Of a DNA stretch of 64,000 bases, positions 25,940 to 34,935 are shown one piece after another. The first letter of the stretch is position 1. Each line of letters opens with the position of its first letter. The stretch comes from Prevotellaceae bacterium UBA4332 (GTDB taxonomy: Bacteria > Bacteroidota > Bacteroidia > Bacteroidales > Bacteroidaceae). The translations under genes were made by a program, and so were the position numbers. The notes under the pieces are model-generated. The model was not told where the DNA came from. It saw only the letters and a list, made by a program, of their open reading frames with translations, and did no database searches. The stretch is from the NCBI GenBank assembly GCA_002394365.1, contig DGTQ01000017.1:216798-280797 (forward strand), given 5' to 3'.

Positions 25940-26974
25940 ATGACAGAAGATTTTGACATACACAGCGAACGCATCAACTCAAGCGAAAAAGACTTTGAGA
26001 AAGCCTTGCGACCTTTGCAGTTTGATGACTTCAGCGGACAGAAGAAGGTGGTAGATAACCTTCGCATATTTGTAGAGGCAGCAAAATATCGTGGAGAGCC
26101 ACTCGACCACACTCTGCTACACGGTCCTCCAGGACTGGGAAAAACCACCTTGAGCAATATCATTGCCAACGAGTTAGGAGTTGGATTCAAGATAACCTCT
26201 GGTCCTGTGCTCGACAAGCCGGGCGACCTTGCTGGTCTGCTCACGTCTCTCGAAGCCAACGACGTGCTTTTCATAGACGAGATACACCGTCTGTCTCCCA
26301 TAGTAGAGGAATATCTCTATTCGGCTATGGAGGACTATCGCATAGACATCATGATAGACAAAGGTCCGTCGGCTCGCAGCATACAGATAGACCTCAACCC
26401 CTTTACCCTGATAGGAGCCACAACGCGCTCAGGACTGCTGACTGCGCCGTTGCGAGCACGCTTTGGCATAAACATGCACCTGGAGTATTACGAACCAAAG
26501 ACGCTGTCGAAGATTATACGCCGCTCGGCTGGCTTGCTCCAGGTACCGATAAGCGATGCCGCATGTGACGAGATAGCACGTCGCTCTCGTGGTACGCCTC
26601 GTATAGCGAATGGACTGCTGCGTCGTGTGAGGGACTTTGCACAGGTGAAGGGTGACGGAAGCATAAACCTCGAGATAGCACAGCTGGCGCTTGGCTCGCT
26701 CAACATAGACAACTATGGTCTTGACGAAATCGACAACAAGATACTGCTGACGATAATCGACAAGTTCAAGGGCGGACCTGTTGGCGTAAGTACCATAGCA
26801 ACTGCCATAGGCGAAGACAGCGGCACCATAGAGGACGTATATGAGCCTTATCTCATAATGGAGGGATTCATAAAGCGTACGCCACGAGGCCGAGTAGTTA
26901 CCGACCTTGCATACAAGCATTTAGGCAAGAATGCCTACACTTCAAATATTCATAATCCATCATTATTTGACTAA
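25940..26974 (+). CDS. ruvB: Holliday junction branch migration helicase RuvB
   Basis: 344 aa, full length. AAA+ motor that drives branch migration with RuvA during recombination and repair. It has the N-terminal [19 protein letters not shown], Walker [10 protein letters not shown] (about residue 62), Walker B FIDEIHR, sensor [18 protein letters not shown] and C-terminal winged helix [16 protein letters not shown]. ruvA and ruvC are not adjacent. coaD follows after 5 bp, so ruvB probably heads a ruvB-coaD-ybeY transcript. Confidence 0.97.
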   Translation: MTEDFDIHSERINSSEKDFEKALRPLQFDDFSGQKKVVDNLRIFVEAAKYRGEPLDHTLLHGPPGLGKTTLSNIIANELGVGFKITSGPVLDKPGDLAGLLTSLEANDVLFIDEIHRLSPIVEEYLYSAMEDYRIDIMIDKGPSARSIQIDLNPFTLIGATTRSGLLTAPLRARFGINMHLEYYEPKTLSKIIRRSAGLLQVPISDAACDEIARRSRGTPRIANGLLRRVRDFAQVKGDGSINLEIAQLALGSLNIDNYGLDEIDNKILLTIIDKFKGGPVGVSTIATAIGEDSGTIEDVYEPYLIMEGFIKRTPRGRVVTDLAYKHLGKNAYTSNIHNPSLFD

Positions 26975-26979
26975 CCAGA

Positions 26980-27417
26980 ATGAAGACAGCTATTTTCCCA
27001 GGAACGTTCAATCCCTTCACTATCGGTCATGCAGACATAGTGGAGAGGGCTCTGACTATTTTCGACAAAGTGGTAATAGGCGTAGGCTATAATCCAGAGA
27101 AGGGCGACAGCAACATATACCCGCGCGTAGCCCACATCAAGGAGGTTTATGAAGACAACCCTAACGTTGTGGTGGAGGCATATACCGACCTTACCGTAGA
27201 TTTGGCAAAGAGACATGATGCTACTGCCATCGTCAAGGGTGTGCGCTCGGTGAAGGATTTTGAATACGAGAGGGAACAGGCTGAATTCAACAAACTCCTT
27301 GGAGAGGGTATAGAGACCGTACTCCTTTATTCTAAACCCGAATATACTGCGCTGACAAGCACCATAGTAAGGACGTTGCAGCACTTCGGGAGGGACGTTT
27401 CGGAATACTTGCCATAA
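26980..27417 (+). CDS. coaD: Phosphopantetheine adenylyltransferase
   Basis: 145 aa, slightly short for the family (150-160). It catalyses the fourth step of coenzyme A synthesis, adenylating 4'-phosphopantetheine to dephospho-CoA. Visible motifs are the nucleotidyltransferase GTFNPFTIGHADIVERAL (with TxGH) and VKGVRSVKDFEYEREQAEFNK. The C-terminal LTSTIVRTLQHFGRDVSEYLP replaces the usual ISSTxVRE. It starts 5 bp after ruvB. Confidence 0.95.
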   Translation: MKTAIFPGTFNPFTIGHADIVERALTIFDKVVIGVGYNPEKGDSNIYPRVAHIKEVYEDNPNVVVEAYTDLTVDLAKRHDATAIVKGVRSVKDFEYEREQAEFNKLLGEGIETVLLYSKPEYTALTSTIVRTLQHFGRDVSEYLP

Positions 27418-27437
27418 AAATAATAATACAGAAAGCG

Positions 27438-27857
27438 ATGATAACTTACTCGACAGAAAACGTAAAGATGCCCAAGATACGCAGGCGAGACACCTCTGCA
27501 TGGATAAAGAAGGTGGCGAATGCTTATGGCTATGAGGTAGGAGAAATAGGCTACCTCTTCTGTGACGACGAGAAAATTCTGGAAGTAAATCGTGAATACC
27601 TGCAACACGATTACTACACTGATATCATAACTTTCGACTATAGCGAAGAGGACACCATCAATGGAGACCTCGTTATAAGTCTTGACACTGTGAAGAGCAA
27701 CGCAGAACTTTTCCATAAAACCTACGAGGAGGAACTGCACCGAGTAATAATCCACGGCATACTGCACCTCTGCGGCATCAACGACAAAGGTCCTGGAGAG
27801 CGGGAACTTATGGAGGCTGCAGAGAACTATGCATTGTCGATGAGAGTTGAGAGTTGA
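27438..27857 (+). CDS. ybeY: Endoribonuclease YbeY (rRNA maturation factor)
   Basis: 139 aa. Metal-dependent RNase of the UPF0054 family acting in 16S rRNA 3' maturation and ribosome quality control. The metal site is HGILHLCGINDKGPGE; the third ligand position is diverged, as in other Bacteroidetes members. DIITFDYSEEDTINGDLVIS is the conserved central strand segment. It is in the ruvB-coaD-ybeY gene string, 20 bp after coaD. Confidence 0.93.
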   Translation: MITYSTENVKMPKIRRRDTSAWIKKVANAYGYEVGEIGYLFCDDEKILEVNREYLQHDYYTDIITFDYSEEDTINGDLVISLDTVKSNAELFHKTYEEELHRVIIHGILHLCGINDKGPGERELMEAAENYALSMRVES

Positions 27858-27895
27858 GAGTATAAAGAATAAAGAGATAAGGCTAAAATATAAAA

Positions 27896-28363
27896 ATGCA
27901 GAAAACAGACAAACTGGACAGAAAGATTCTGTCAATCCTTGCTGGCAACGCACGCATAGCGTTCAAAGATGTTGCCGAGATGTGTGGTGTATCGCGTGCA
28001 GCTGTTCACCAGCGTGTAGAGCGACTGAAAGAAGACGGCACCATCACTGGTAGCGGTTTCTCCGTCAACCCCAAGGCTGTGGGTTATGGCACATGCACCT
28101 ACGTGGGAATAACACTTGAGCGTGGCTCAATGTATAAGGACGTGGTAAAGAAACTCATCGACATACCCGAGATAGTAGAATGTCACTTCACTACTGGCCC
28201 ATACACCATGATGGTGAAGGCATACGTGAGAGATAACGAACAATTGATGCGTCTGCTCAACGACACGCTGCAGTCTATCGAGGGTGTGGTCTCTACTGAG
28301 ACTCTCATATCTCTCGACCAAAGTATCAAACGAGACGTACCTATACACTTTGAAGAGGAATAA
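27896..28363 (+). CDS. Lrp/AsnC family transcriptional regulator
   Basis: 155 aa. N-terminal HTH (LDRKILSILAGNARIAFKDV, then CGVSRAAVHQRVERLKEDG) and C-terminal RAM ligand-binding domain (ECHFTTGPYTMMVKAYVRD, EGVVSTETLISLDQSIKRD). Such regulators sense amino acids. The stop codon abuts the ATG of the next gene, a fused peptidase, so the two are probably one transcript and the regulator may control peptide or amino-acid use. Confidence 0.92.
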   Translation: MQKTDKLDRKILSILAGNARIAFKDVAEMCGVSRAAVHQRVERLKEDGTITGSGFSVNPKAVGYGTCTYVGITLERGSMYKDVVKKLIDIPEIVECHFTTGPYTMMVKAYVRDNEQLMRLLNDTLQSIEGVVSTETLISLDQSIKRDVPIHFEEE

Positions 28364-30142
28364 ATGACAAAGCACTCTCTTTCTGCCCTTACGGAGGACG
28401 CCTATACGGGGTTTCCAGAGGCTAAGAAGAAGCCCGTCATTGGTATGACGGCTAACCATAGCGACATTGATGCCACCATCCGCGATGCTTACTATAAGCA
28501 GGTTGTCGCGGCGGGTGGCGTTCCTGTTATTATACCGCCAGTAACAGATGCCTCCGTCGTCATCAATACCCTTGAGCACCTTGACGCTCTTATCCTGACA
28601 GGGGGAGGTGACTATAATCCCCTGTGGTGCGGAGAAGAACCTTCGAGCAAGCTGCACAACATAAATGCCGTCAGGGATAGTGCAGAATTGCTTATCACTC
28701 AACTTGCTTTTAACCGTCAAATTCCAATGCTCGGCATCTGTCGTGGTATGCAGACACTTGCTATGGCTCTTGGCGGACATGTGGAGCAGGACCATGTTTC
28801 AGGTATCAAGCACAGTCAGGATGCCGACCGTCAGGAAACTACCCACAGCATACGCATAGAAAGCGACTCCATATTATATGACATATACTCAACCGAGGAA
28901 CTCAGCGTAAACTCTTTCCACCACCAGGTTGTAGATAATACGGGTAAACTGTTTCGCACCACCGCAATAGCGCCCGACGGGGCGATAGAGGCGATGGAGA
29001 GCACAGAACAAAAGAGTATCCTGGGGGTGCAGTGGCATCCAGAATGGCTTGGAGAAGAGGGAGGGGCTATCTTCCGCTGGCTGGTAGAAAGAGCTGAGGA
29101 GTTTGCTCGTGCAAAGGAACTGCACAAGAGCATCATCACCCTCGACACCCATTGTGACACCCCAATGTTTTTCCATCAGGGGGTAAACTTCCTTAATCGT
29201 GACTCGCGCATAAAGGTGGACCTACACAAGATGAACGAGGGACATCAGGATGCCGTAACGATGGTGTGCTACCTGCCCCAGCCTACGACTGAGACGAATG
29301 GTGGTTCTGCCTCCAATATGGGTAAGTCGTTTGCTGAGCTCGTACACTTCAACATCAATTCGCCAAAGCAATACACTGATTTCATATTCGACAAGATTGA
29401 GCACTTTGTCAACCTGCAACCAGACCATCTTGCATTTGCTCGTACTCCCGAGCAGATTGCGCAGAATAAGCAAGCAGGCAAGAAAAGCATTGTGCTCGGC
29501 ATAGAGAACGGACTGGCTTTGGAGGGCGACATCAGAAATATCGAACACTTCGTAAAGCGGGGCATAACCTATATAACATTGTGCCACAATGGTGATAATG
29601 ATATTTGCGACTCTGCAAAGGGCAACAATACCCACAACGGGGTGTCAGCATTTGGCGAACAGGTTATCAAGGAGATGAATCGCCTTGGTGTAATGGTTGA
29701 CCTCAGTCATGCTGGAGAGAAGAGTTTCTATGACGCACTGGAGATAAGCCAGACACCTATAGTGTGCTCTCACTCTAACTGCAAGGCTTTATGCAATCAT
29801 CCTCGAAACCTTACCGACGACCAGTTGCGTGCGCTTGCCAAAGCGGGTGGTGTAGCTCACACCACATTTTACCCAGGTTTTCTTAAAGCCAATGGAGAAG
29901 CCGACATTCTTGACGCTGTCAAGCATCTTGAACATGCTATCGACATTATGGGCATAGACCATGTTGGCATAGGCACCGACTTCGACGGCGACGGCGGCGT
30001 GCCTGGCACGAATGACTCCTCTGAGCTTATCAACTTTACCATACAACTGCTTCGTCGCAAATACAGCGAAGAAGATATTCGCAAGATATGGGGAGGCAAC
30101 TGGCTAAGACTTATGAGCGAGGTGCAGAATTTTGGCAAATAA
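28364..30142 (+). CDS. Fusion of a class-I glutamine-amidotransferase-like C26 peptidase and an M19 dipeptidase
   Basis: 592 aa with two complete enzyme domains. Residues ~20-245 are a PuuD/C26-type gamma-glutamyl hydrolase with nucleophile GICRGMQ and His/Glu in GVQWHPEW. Residues ~255-590 are a renal-dipeptidase-like M19 metallopeptidase with LDTHCDTPMFF (HxD), IENGLALEGDI, VDLSHAGEKSF, CSHSNCKAL and HVGIGTDFDGDGG. There is no signal peptide. Combined action on gamma-glutamyl peptides followed by dipeptide cleavage is plausible, for example glutathione-like or cell-wall peptides. Directly follows the Lrp-type regulator without spacing. Confidence 0.93.
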   Translation: MTKHSLSALTEDAYTGFPEAKKKPVIGMTANHSDIDATIRDAYYKQVVAAGGVPVIIPPVTDASVVINTLEHLDALILTGGGDYNPLWCGEEPSSKLHNINAVRDSAELLITQLAFNRQIPMLGICRGMQTLAMALGGHVEQDHVSGIKHSQDADRQETTHSIRIESDSILYDIYSTEELSVNSFHHQVVDNTGKLFRTTAIAPDGAIEAMESTEQKSILGVQWHPEWLGEEGGAIFRWLVERAEEFARAKELHKSIITLDTHCDTPMFFHQGVNFLNRDSRIKVDLHKMNEGHQDAVTMVCYLPQPTTETNGGSASNMGKSFAELVHFNINSPKQYTDFIFDKIEHFVNLQPDHLAFARTPEQIAQNKQAGKKSIVLGIENGLALEGDIRNIEHFVKRGITYITLCHNGDNDICDSAKGNNTHNGVSAFGEQVIKEMNRLGVMVDLSHAGEKSFYDALEISQTPIVCSHSNCKALCNHPRNLTDDQLRALAKAGGVAHTTFYPGFLKANGEADILDAVKHLEHAIDIMGIDHVGIGTDFDGDGGVPGTNDSSELINFTIQLLRRKYSEEDIRKIWGGNWLRLMSEVQNFGK

Positions 30143-30163
30143 CAACTATCTTTTCTCACTCAG

Positions 30164-31159
30164 ATGAAATTTCCCTCTATATACATATTATTATCCCTTT
30201 TCTTCTGCCTCGCTTATTTCTCTTGTCAAAGCAAGAAACAAGCAACTGCTGGAGAAGAAGAGCCTCAACTCATCGGTCCTACGTTTAATGAGGATAGCAC
30301 CCTCTCATTCTGCTCTGCACAATGTGAGTTTGGTCCCCGCACCATGAACAGCAAGGCGCATGACGATTGTGAGGCGTGGATTATAAGCAAGTTCAAACAA
30401 TATGGTTGTGAGGTAAGCACGCAGAAGGCAGACCTAGAAGGATGGGATGGCACAGTGTTACACTCTACCAACATCATTGCACGTCTTAACACTGAAGCTC
30501 AACAGCGTATTATTATCTGCGCTCACTGGGACAGTCGCCCTTGGGCTGACAACGACCCTGACGAGGCTAACCACCATACCCCCGTCATCGCTGCCAATGA
30601 TGGTGCCTCTGGCGTAGCAGTCATGATAGAGTTAGCTCGTATTATCAGTAGTGATACCCTCTCCCTCGGCATAGACTTTGTATGCTTTGATGCAGAAGAT
30701 TATGGTACTCCAAAATGGAGCGAAAAACAAGACGAAGATTCGTGGGCTCTCGGAGCACAGTATTTTGCCAGAAACCTCTCAACTTTTTATTCTGAGCAGC
30801 AAACACCCGTTTGCGGAATATTGCTCGACATGGTTGGAGGTCAGGGAGCTAAGTTTTATCAGGAACAGTTCTCTAAAGACCACGCCCAAACAATACTCAA
30901 CGACGTATGGCAAGCAGCCCATGATGCTGGCTACGGCAGTTATTTCGTTCATCAGGCAGGAGGATATATAACAGACGACCACAAGCCGCTCATCGACAAG
31001 GGGATACCAACCATCGACATCATTCCCTATTATCCCGATTGCGAAGCCAGTGCTTTTGGTCCTACCTGGCATACTGTCAATGACGACATCAATCACATAG
31101 ACAAAAACACATTCAAGGCTGTAGGTCAGTCACTGATACAGTATCTTTATACAAGGTAA
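30164..31159 (+). CDS. M28-family zinc lipoprotein, glutaminyl-peptide cyclotransferase-like
   Basis: 331 aa. Lipoprotein signal MKFPSIYILLSLFFCLAYFSC with lipobox-like YFSC, so probably anchored in the periplasm. Zinc-site motifs are CAHWDSRPWADNDP, ANDGASGVAVMIELAR, FDAEDYG and DIIPYYPDC. The HWDSRPWADND and DAEDYG combination matches bacterial glutaminyl cyclases, which convert N-terminal Gln to pyroglutamate on exported proteins, better than typical M28 aminopeptidases. It starts 21 bp after the fused peptidase. Confidence 0.85.
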   Translation: MKFPSIYILLSLFFCLAYFSCQSKKQATAGEEEPQLIGPTFNEDSTLSFCSAQCEFGPRTMNSKAHDDCEAWIISKFKQYGCEVSTQKADLEGWDGTVLHSTNIIARLNTEAQQRIIICAHWDSRPWADNDPDEANHHTPVIAANDGASGVAVMIELARIISSDTLSLGIDFVCFDAEDYGTPKWSEKQDEDSWALGAQYFARNLSTFYSEQQTPVCGILLDMVGGQGAKFYQEQFSKDHAQTILNDVWQAAHDAGYGSYFVHQAGGYITDDHKPLIDKGIPTIDIIPYYPDCEASAFGPTWHTVNDDINHIDKNTFKAVGQSLIQYLYTR

Positions 31160-31171
31160 TCCTGCTAAAAC

Positions 31172-32236
31172 ATGCTCTCTCACCTCATATTATCACAACT
31201 GGCTATGGGTACCTACGGGCTTATCCAGATAAAGAGTCTTTACGATGAAGAAGGCACGGCAGAAAACGTGATACATCGTCTTGGCAAAACTTTCCCCAAT
31301 GAAGAAGCAATAGCCAAGACTGAAATATCGTGGTGCAAGCAAAACAAAGTAAGAATACTCACCATTAGCGATGTCGACTATCCCGACCGTCTGCGTCATT
31401 GCCCAGATGCCCCTATGGCAATATTTGTGCGTGGCAATGCCGACCTCAATGCTCAACACATTATCAGCATAATAGGCACGCGCAAATGCACCACCTACGG
31501 ACAAGACTGCATAAACACCCTTGTAAAGGATATTGCCACTCTGTGTCCCGATGTTCATATTATAAGCGGTCTGGCGTATGGCGTTGACATTTGTGCCCAT
31601 CGTGCAGCACTCAATAGTGGCATACCCACCATCGGCATAGTAGCTCACGGACAAGACACCCTCTACCCCTCTCTTCACCGCACTGAGGCTAACAAGATGT
31701 GCCTTGGCAACGGAGGGGTCGTCACTGAGTTTTTTCATGGCACCCGTTCGCTTGCCCCTTATTTTCTTCAACGCAACCGCATAATAGCAGGCATGAGCGA
31801 TGCTACGATAGTTATAGAGAGTGCCTCACGTGGTGGAGGACTCGCCACAGCACGCATGGCACAAGAATACAACAGAGAGGTTTTTGCTGTGCCTGGTCCC
31901 ATAAACGCAGAATATAGCATAGGGTGCAACAATCTCATACGCAACAATAAAGCTATTCTCCTGACCTCTGCTCAAGACTTGATAGACACCATGCAGTGGC
32001 AAGTTGCCAACACTATGCATGAGATGCGCAATAAGGGTATCGAACGCACACTATTCCCCACCCTTTCCCAAGATGAGCAGAAAGTAGTAAGATGTCTCCA
32101 GCAAGGCGATTTACAAACCAACATCATAGCCATGCAAACCTCCATACCCATTGGCACACTTACTGCACTTCTGTTTTCCCTCGAAATGAAAGGAATCTTA
32201 CGTCCATTGTCAGGCAACACCTATCATCTCGTGTAG
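31172..32236 (+). CDS. dprA: DNA processing protein DprA
   Basis: 354 aa. RecA loader for incoming single-stranded DNA in natural transformation. The Rossmann-like core carries IIGTRKCTTYGQDCI, SGLAYGVDICAHRAALNSG, the LQRNRIIAGMSDATIVIES signature and GGLATARMAQEYNREVFAVPG. A C-terminal winged-helix-like domain (LQTNIIAMQTSIPIGTLTALL) follows. It closes the plus-strand run before the tRNA. Confidence 0.94.
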   Translation: MLSHLILSQLAMGTYGLIQIKSLYDEEGTAENVIHRLGKTFPNEEAIAKTEISWCKQNKVRILTISDVDYPDRLRHCPDAPMAIFVRGNADLNAQHIISIIGTRKCTTYGQDCINTLVKDIATLCPDVHIISGLAYGVDICAHRAALNSGIPTIGIVAHGQDTLYPSLHRTEANKMCLGNGGVVTEFFHGTRSLAPYFLQRNRIIAGMSDATIVIESASRGGGLATARMAQEYNREVFAVPGPINAEYSIGCNNLIRNNKAILLTSAQDLIDTMQWQVANTMHEMRNKGIERTLFPTLSQDEQKVVRCLQQGDLQTNIIAMQTSIPIGTLTALLFSLEMKGILRPLSGNTYHLV

Positions 32237-32310
32237 CTCCGCTTTTGTTAAAAAAGATTAACCTCCACCAAACTTTCAACCTTCACCTTTCAATTTCCAA
32301 CTTTTATTAG

Positions 32311-32318
32311 TACCTTTG
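32311..32318 (+). promoter_or_regulatory. -7 promoter box of the tRNA gene
   Basis: TACCTTTG lies 48 bp upstream of the mature tRNA 5' end, preceded by CAACTTT-like repeats at the -33 position. Confidence 0.55.
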
Positions 32319-32366
32319 CAACCACAAACGACGATAAGGTCACATCTTATTGCTTAAAATTTGCTC

Positions 32367-32440
32367 GGACTTGTAGCTCAGTTGGTTAGAGCAACAGACT
32401 CATAATCTGGAGGTCCCTGGTTCAAGCCCAGGCTGGTCCA
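32367..32440 (+). tRNA. tRNA with CAT anticodon (probably elongator Met)
   Basis: A 74-nt cloverleaf: acceptor GGACTTG with CTGGTCC, D arm GCTC/GAGC, anticodon loop CTCATAA (CAT at 32401-32403), T arm CCTGG TTCAAGC CCAGG. CCA is not encoded. A U6-U67 and an A27-G43 mismatch are present. CAT could also be a lysidine-modified tRNA-Ile; the overall sequence fits elongator tRNA-Met better. It is the integration site of two mobile elements. Confidence 0.9.
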
Positions 32441-32461
32441 CACTGAAAATCAAGCACTTAC
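32396..32461. repeat. Left attachment site (66-bp direct repeat)
   Basis: It is identical to 38103-38168. It covers the tRNA from the anticodon stem to its 3' end plus 21 bp, ending after the left arm of the tRNA terminator. It marks the left end of the 5.7-kb element. Confidence 0.95.
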
Positions 32462-32489
32462 AAAGATTTTGTAAGTGCTTTTTCTTTTT
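32452..32489 (+). terminator. tRNA terminator (element-derived right arm)
   Basis: A 13-bp perfect stem (AAGCACTTACAAA with TTTGTAAGTGCTT), GAT(T) loop and T-run. The left arm lies in the att repeat; the right arm belongs to the element. Confidence 0.85.
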
Positions 32490-32490
32490 G

Positions 32491-32512
32491 TTACGGACAA
32501 ATTACGGACAAA
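32491..32512. repeat. Two TTACGGACAAA 11-mers (integrase arm sites?)
   Basis: Two tandem copies of TTACGGACAAA near the left att. Three copies lie near the right att (37941-37973). This position is typical of integrase arm-binding sites. Confidence 0.6.
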
Positions 32513-32550
32513 TTAGCACTTTTCTTTTATGTTTAATAAAGGTTTGATAA

Positions 32551-32712
32551 AACCCATAAAAAAATACCGTAGCAAAGTATGGTATCAGTCTGCGCCAAAA
32601 ACCCATAAAAAAGTATCAGCAACCCATAAAAAAGTATCGGAGTACACCTTATATATATGCGCGCGCGTAAATAAATAATAAATTTACTATAAATTATCTT
32701 GATAAATGCTGT
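32551..32712. other. Candidate replication origin (iterons plus AT-rich stretch)
   Basis: Three direct repeats of AACCCATAAAAAAGTATC occur at 32551-32568 (variant ending ATACC), 32600-32617 and 32621-32638. After them come TATATATATGCGCGCGCG (about 32650-32667) and about 45 bp of nearly pure AT. Iterons beside an AT-rich unwinding stretch are what Rep_3-family initiators use, and this element encodes one. Confidence 0.5.
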
Positions 32713-32794
32713 AAATTTTTGACCTTTGATTAAAAGGGAAAAAATAAGGTCGCCACAAGGGCGACCAAAATATAAGGGAAAAAAAATAAGAACA

Positions 32795-34717
32795 TCATCT
32801 ATGATGGGCGGCTGTTCTGGTCTGCTCCTGCTCGACATCGAGGGAGGCTCCTGCCTGCTCATGCTGCTGCACCTGCTTGGTGGCGGTCGGCTTGAACTGC
32901 GCCATGAATTGCGACTCGGTCTGCTGCAGAGCCTCCTGCCACCCCTCGACGGAAGGGCCAGGCATGAAACGGAGCTGCTGCTCGACATCTGCCATTGCAG
33001 CTTTTGGGGTGAGTTGCACCCCTCGAAACTTCTGCATGAACTCTGCAGCATCGCCTGGTGACATGAGGGTTCTCATCTCCTGCAGAGAGTTCATTATTCT
33101 CTGCCATGCGTCCCTCATAGCCTCCCACAGTTTTTGAAGGAGTGCCAGAGCTGCAGGGGTGCGTTCACCTTCGAGCACCTTTTTCCGCTGCCAATCCCAT
33201 TGTATGATGGCATTGCAGCACATCTGTCTCATGCGTTCTCCACCAAACATAGCCCTGAATGGGCTTGCCGTTGCTGTTGCCGCCATATCCTTCATGCTGT
33301 CTGCCGTAAGGCGAGGCATATCGTGGTGGCTCAATATTTGGTTCACCGCCTGCAACGTGTTCGCAACGGCAATCTCTGCCTTCTTCTCTGCAGCAGCAAT
33401 AGCGACGCTGGCATTTTTGCTTGCGCTGACCTGTGCCTGCAGCTGTTTAATCTGCTCCTGCAACTGCCCTTGCCGACTTAGGGAAGCCATCACCGCCTCG
33501 CCGATTTCCTTTGCGGTATTCTTTGTAACGAGCGCGGTTTCCCTCTTAACGTCCTCTATAGCGGCTGAATAGCCCTCCTGACGGCTTTTCGCCTTTGCTG
33601 CAGTTAGTTCTTTATCGCGCGCCTCGTTAGCCTCTCTCAGTGCCTTCTCTGCCTTCTCCTTGTCCTTTACGGCTTTCTCGGCTTTTTTGTTTGCCGTATC
33701 TCTCTCAGTCCGTATCTCGGCAAACTCACCGACCCCGAAGAAGGCTGCCACCTTTGCACCTTTTCCGACCTGCTGCTGCAGTTCTGCTTTCTTCTCCTCC
33801 ATCTGCTCCACCTCCTTCTCCTTCTGCCTTCTTTCATTTTCCAGTTGCCTCGCCGATTTCCACCGCCGATTTTTTCTTTCCTCCTCCGTCAGTTCTTCCC
33901 AAGATTCTCCACGCTCCAATCCGTATTTCTTTCCAACTTTCTCATAAAATTCAGTGTGAAAATCCACGAGCCACTTGCTTCTTTCTTCTTTATTTTCTCC
34001 CACGAGTCCGCTGTAGGAGACTCTCTCGGACATTTCTTTCTCCACTTCTTCTTTTCTCACCCACTCTTTTCTCTTTGCCGATGACAAGTTGCGGTATTCT
34101 TTTGAGGTTATTTTCAAATCTGAATTTTTCAGGTTTACGTAAACTGCTGTCTTCTTTCCTCTTGCCTTTCGCATGGCAACGGGGATAACGGGCAGATGAA
34201 TGTGAACCGTCGTTTCATCGAGGTGAGCAAAAGCGCCCATGACATTCTCTTCGCCAAACTTCTCACAAGCGAGGTCGTAGGCAGCAAGCGTATATTGCTC
34301 GATTTCACCTACTCGCCGAAGTCCGCTGTTGTCCGCATTTTTTGAGAAATCGATGTCTTTTGCTGCGTCTCCAAACGCCATTTCATTCATGCGGTCGTGG
34401 TCGCCAGAGAAAACCCAATCGACAACTGCATTTTGGTTGAGTTTGTTTTCAGGGTTGAAGTGAAGTTCGCGAAGCCGCCTTTGCAGCTTTTCCATCAGTT
34501 TCTTAGCCGAAAAATCCTGAAGTTCCATTATTTTTCCTCCAACAACACAAAAATTTAATTTCTTTCTTGTGAAGTCGTAGTGATGGTGTTGGTCGAGGTT
34601 TTTGGTATCATACATTGATTTTGCCCAGTCACGGGTGTTTTCCATTGCCTGAGCTGCTGAAAACGATTTTTGAGGTCTGCAGTGAAGTGCAGAACGAGGT
34701 GTATTCTCCTTTTTCAT
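32795..34717 (-). CDS. MobV-like relaxase
   Basis: 640 aa. The N-terminal ~250 residues form a Mob/Pre-type relaxase. GAFAHLDETTVHIHLPVIPV (residues 161-180) gives the HxDE...HxH metal-binding core (His165, Asp167, Glu168, His172, His174). The remainder is a long Lys/Glu/Ala coiled coil (about 270-420) and a helical tail, usual for MobV proteins. It would nick the element at oriT and pilot the strand through a helper's conjugation channel. It is transcribed away from the palindrome at 34865-34916, a likely oriT. The start ATG at 34717 gives a ~50-residue lead before the conserved region; a later Met is possible. Confidence 0.85.
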   Translation of the reverse strand: MKKENTPRSALHCRPQKSFSAAQAMENTRDWAKSMYDTKNLDQHHHYDFTRKKLNFCVVGGKIMELQDFSAKKLMEKLQRRLRELHFNPENKLNQNAVVDWVFSGDHDRMNEMAFGDAAKDIDFSKNADNSGLRRVGEIEQYTLAAYDLACEKFGEENVMGAFAHLDETTVHIHLPVIPVAMRKARGKKTAVYVNLKNSDLKITSKEYRNLSSAKRKEWVRKEEVEKEMSERVSYSGLVGENKEERSKWLVDFHTEFYEKVGKKYGLERGESWEELTEEERKNRRWKSARQLENERRQKEKEVEQMEEKKAELQQQVGKGAKVAAFFGVGEFAEIRTERDTANKKAEKAVKDKEKAEKALREANEARDKELTAAKAKSRQEGYSAAIEDVKRETALVTKNTAKEIGEAVMASLSRQGQLQEQIKQLQAQVSASKNASVAIAAAEKKAEIAVANTLQAVNQILSHHDMPRLTADSMKDMAATATASPFRAMFGGERMRQMCCNAIIQWDWQRKKVLEGERTPAALALLQKLWEAMRDAWQRIMNSLQEMRTLMSPGDAAEFMQKFRGVQLTPKAAMADVEQQLRFMPGPSVEGWQEALQQTESQFMAQFKPTATKQVQQHEQAGASLDVEQEQTRTAAHHR

Positions 34718-34935
34718 ATCTCATTATTTTGTCGGTTAAAAGTAATTTTTGGGGGTGTCCAGCGGGAAAGGCTGGTGGAGGGTGCAGGGGGAGAGTCACC
34801 CCATGCTGGGGTTGCAGAGGGCGAACAGTCCTTGCCCCTCGGAGAGCATAGTTGGGTTTCCATTGTGGCTTGCCACAAAAACCCATACTATGTTTTCTCT
34901 TTTTGTGGCAAGCCACCACCCAAAGGGGAGGGCTA
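34718..34935. other. Non-coding region with oriT-like palindrome
   Basis: GTGGCTTGCCACAAAA (34865-34880) and its exact complement (34901-34916) enclose CATACTATG; each arm is itself a small palindrome. A second hairpin, CACCCCATGCTGGGGT (about 34798-34813), lies closer to the relaxase gene. Position directly upstream of the relaxase and between mob and rep fits an origin of transfer. Confidence 0.5.

Noticed and set aside
32805..34188. Long open frames on the plus strand opposite the MobV-like relaxase
   Set aside because: They are shadows of a coiled-coil gene with Lys/Glu/Ala codons; the encoded proteins are low-complexity Ser/Pro/Leu/Cys sequences and the minus-strand gene has relaxase motifs.
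34718..34935. Protein-coding frames in the oriT-like region
   Set aside because: The frames on both strands are short, overlap the palindromes and give low-complexity Gly/Pro/Cys-rich products.
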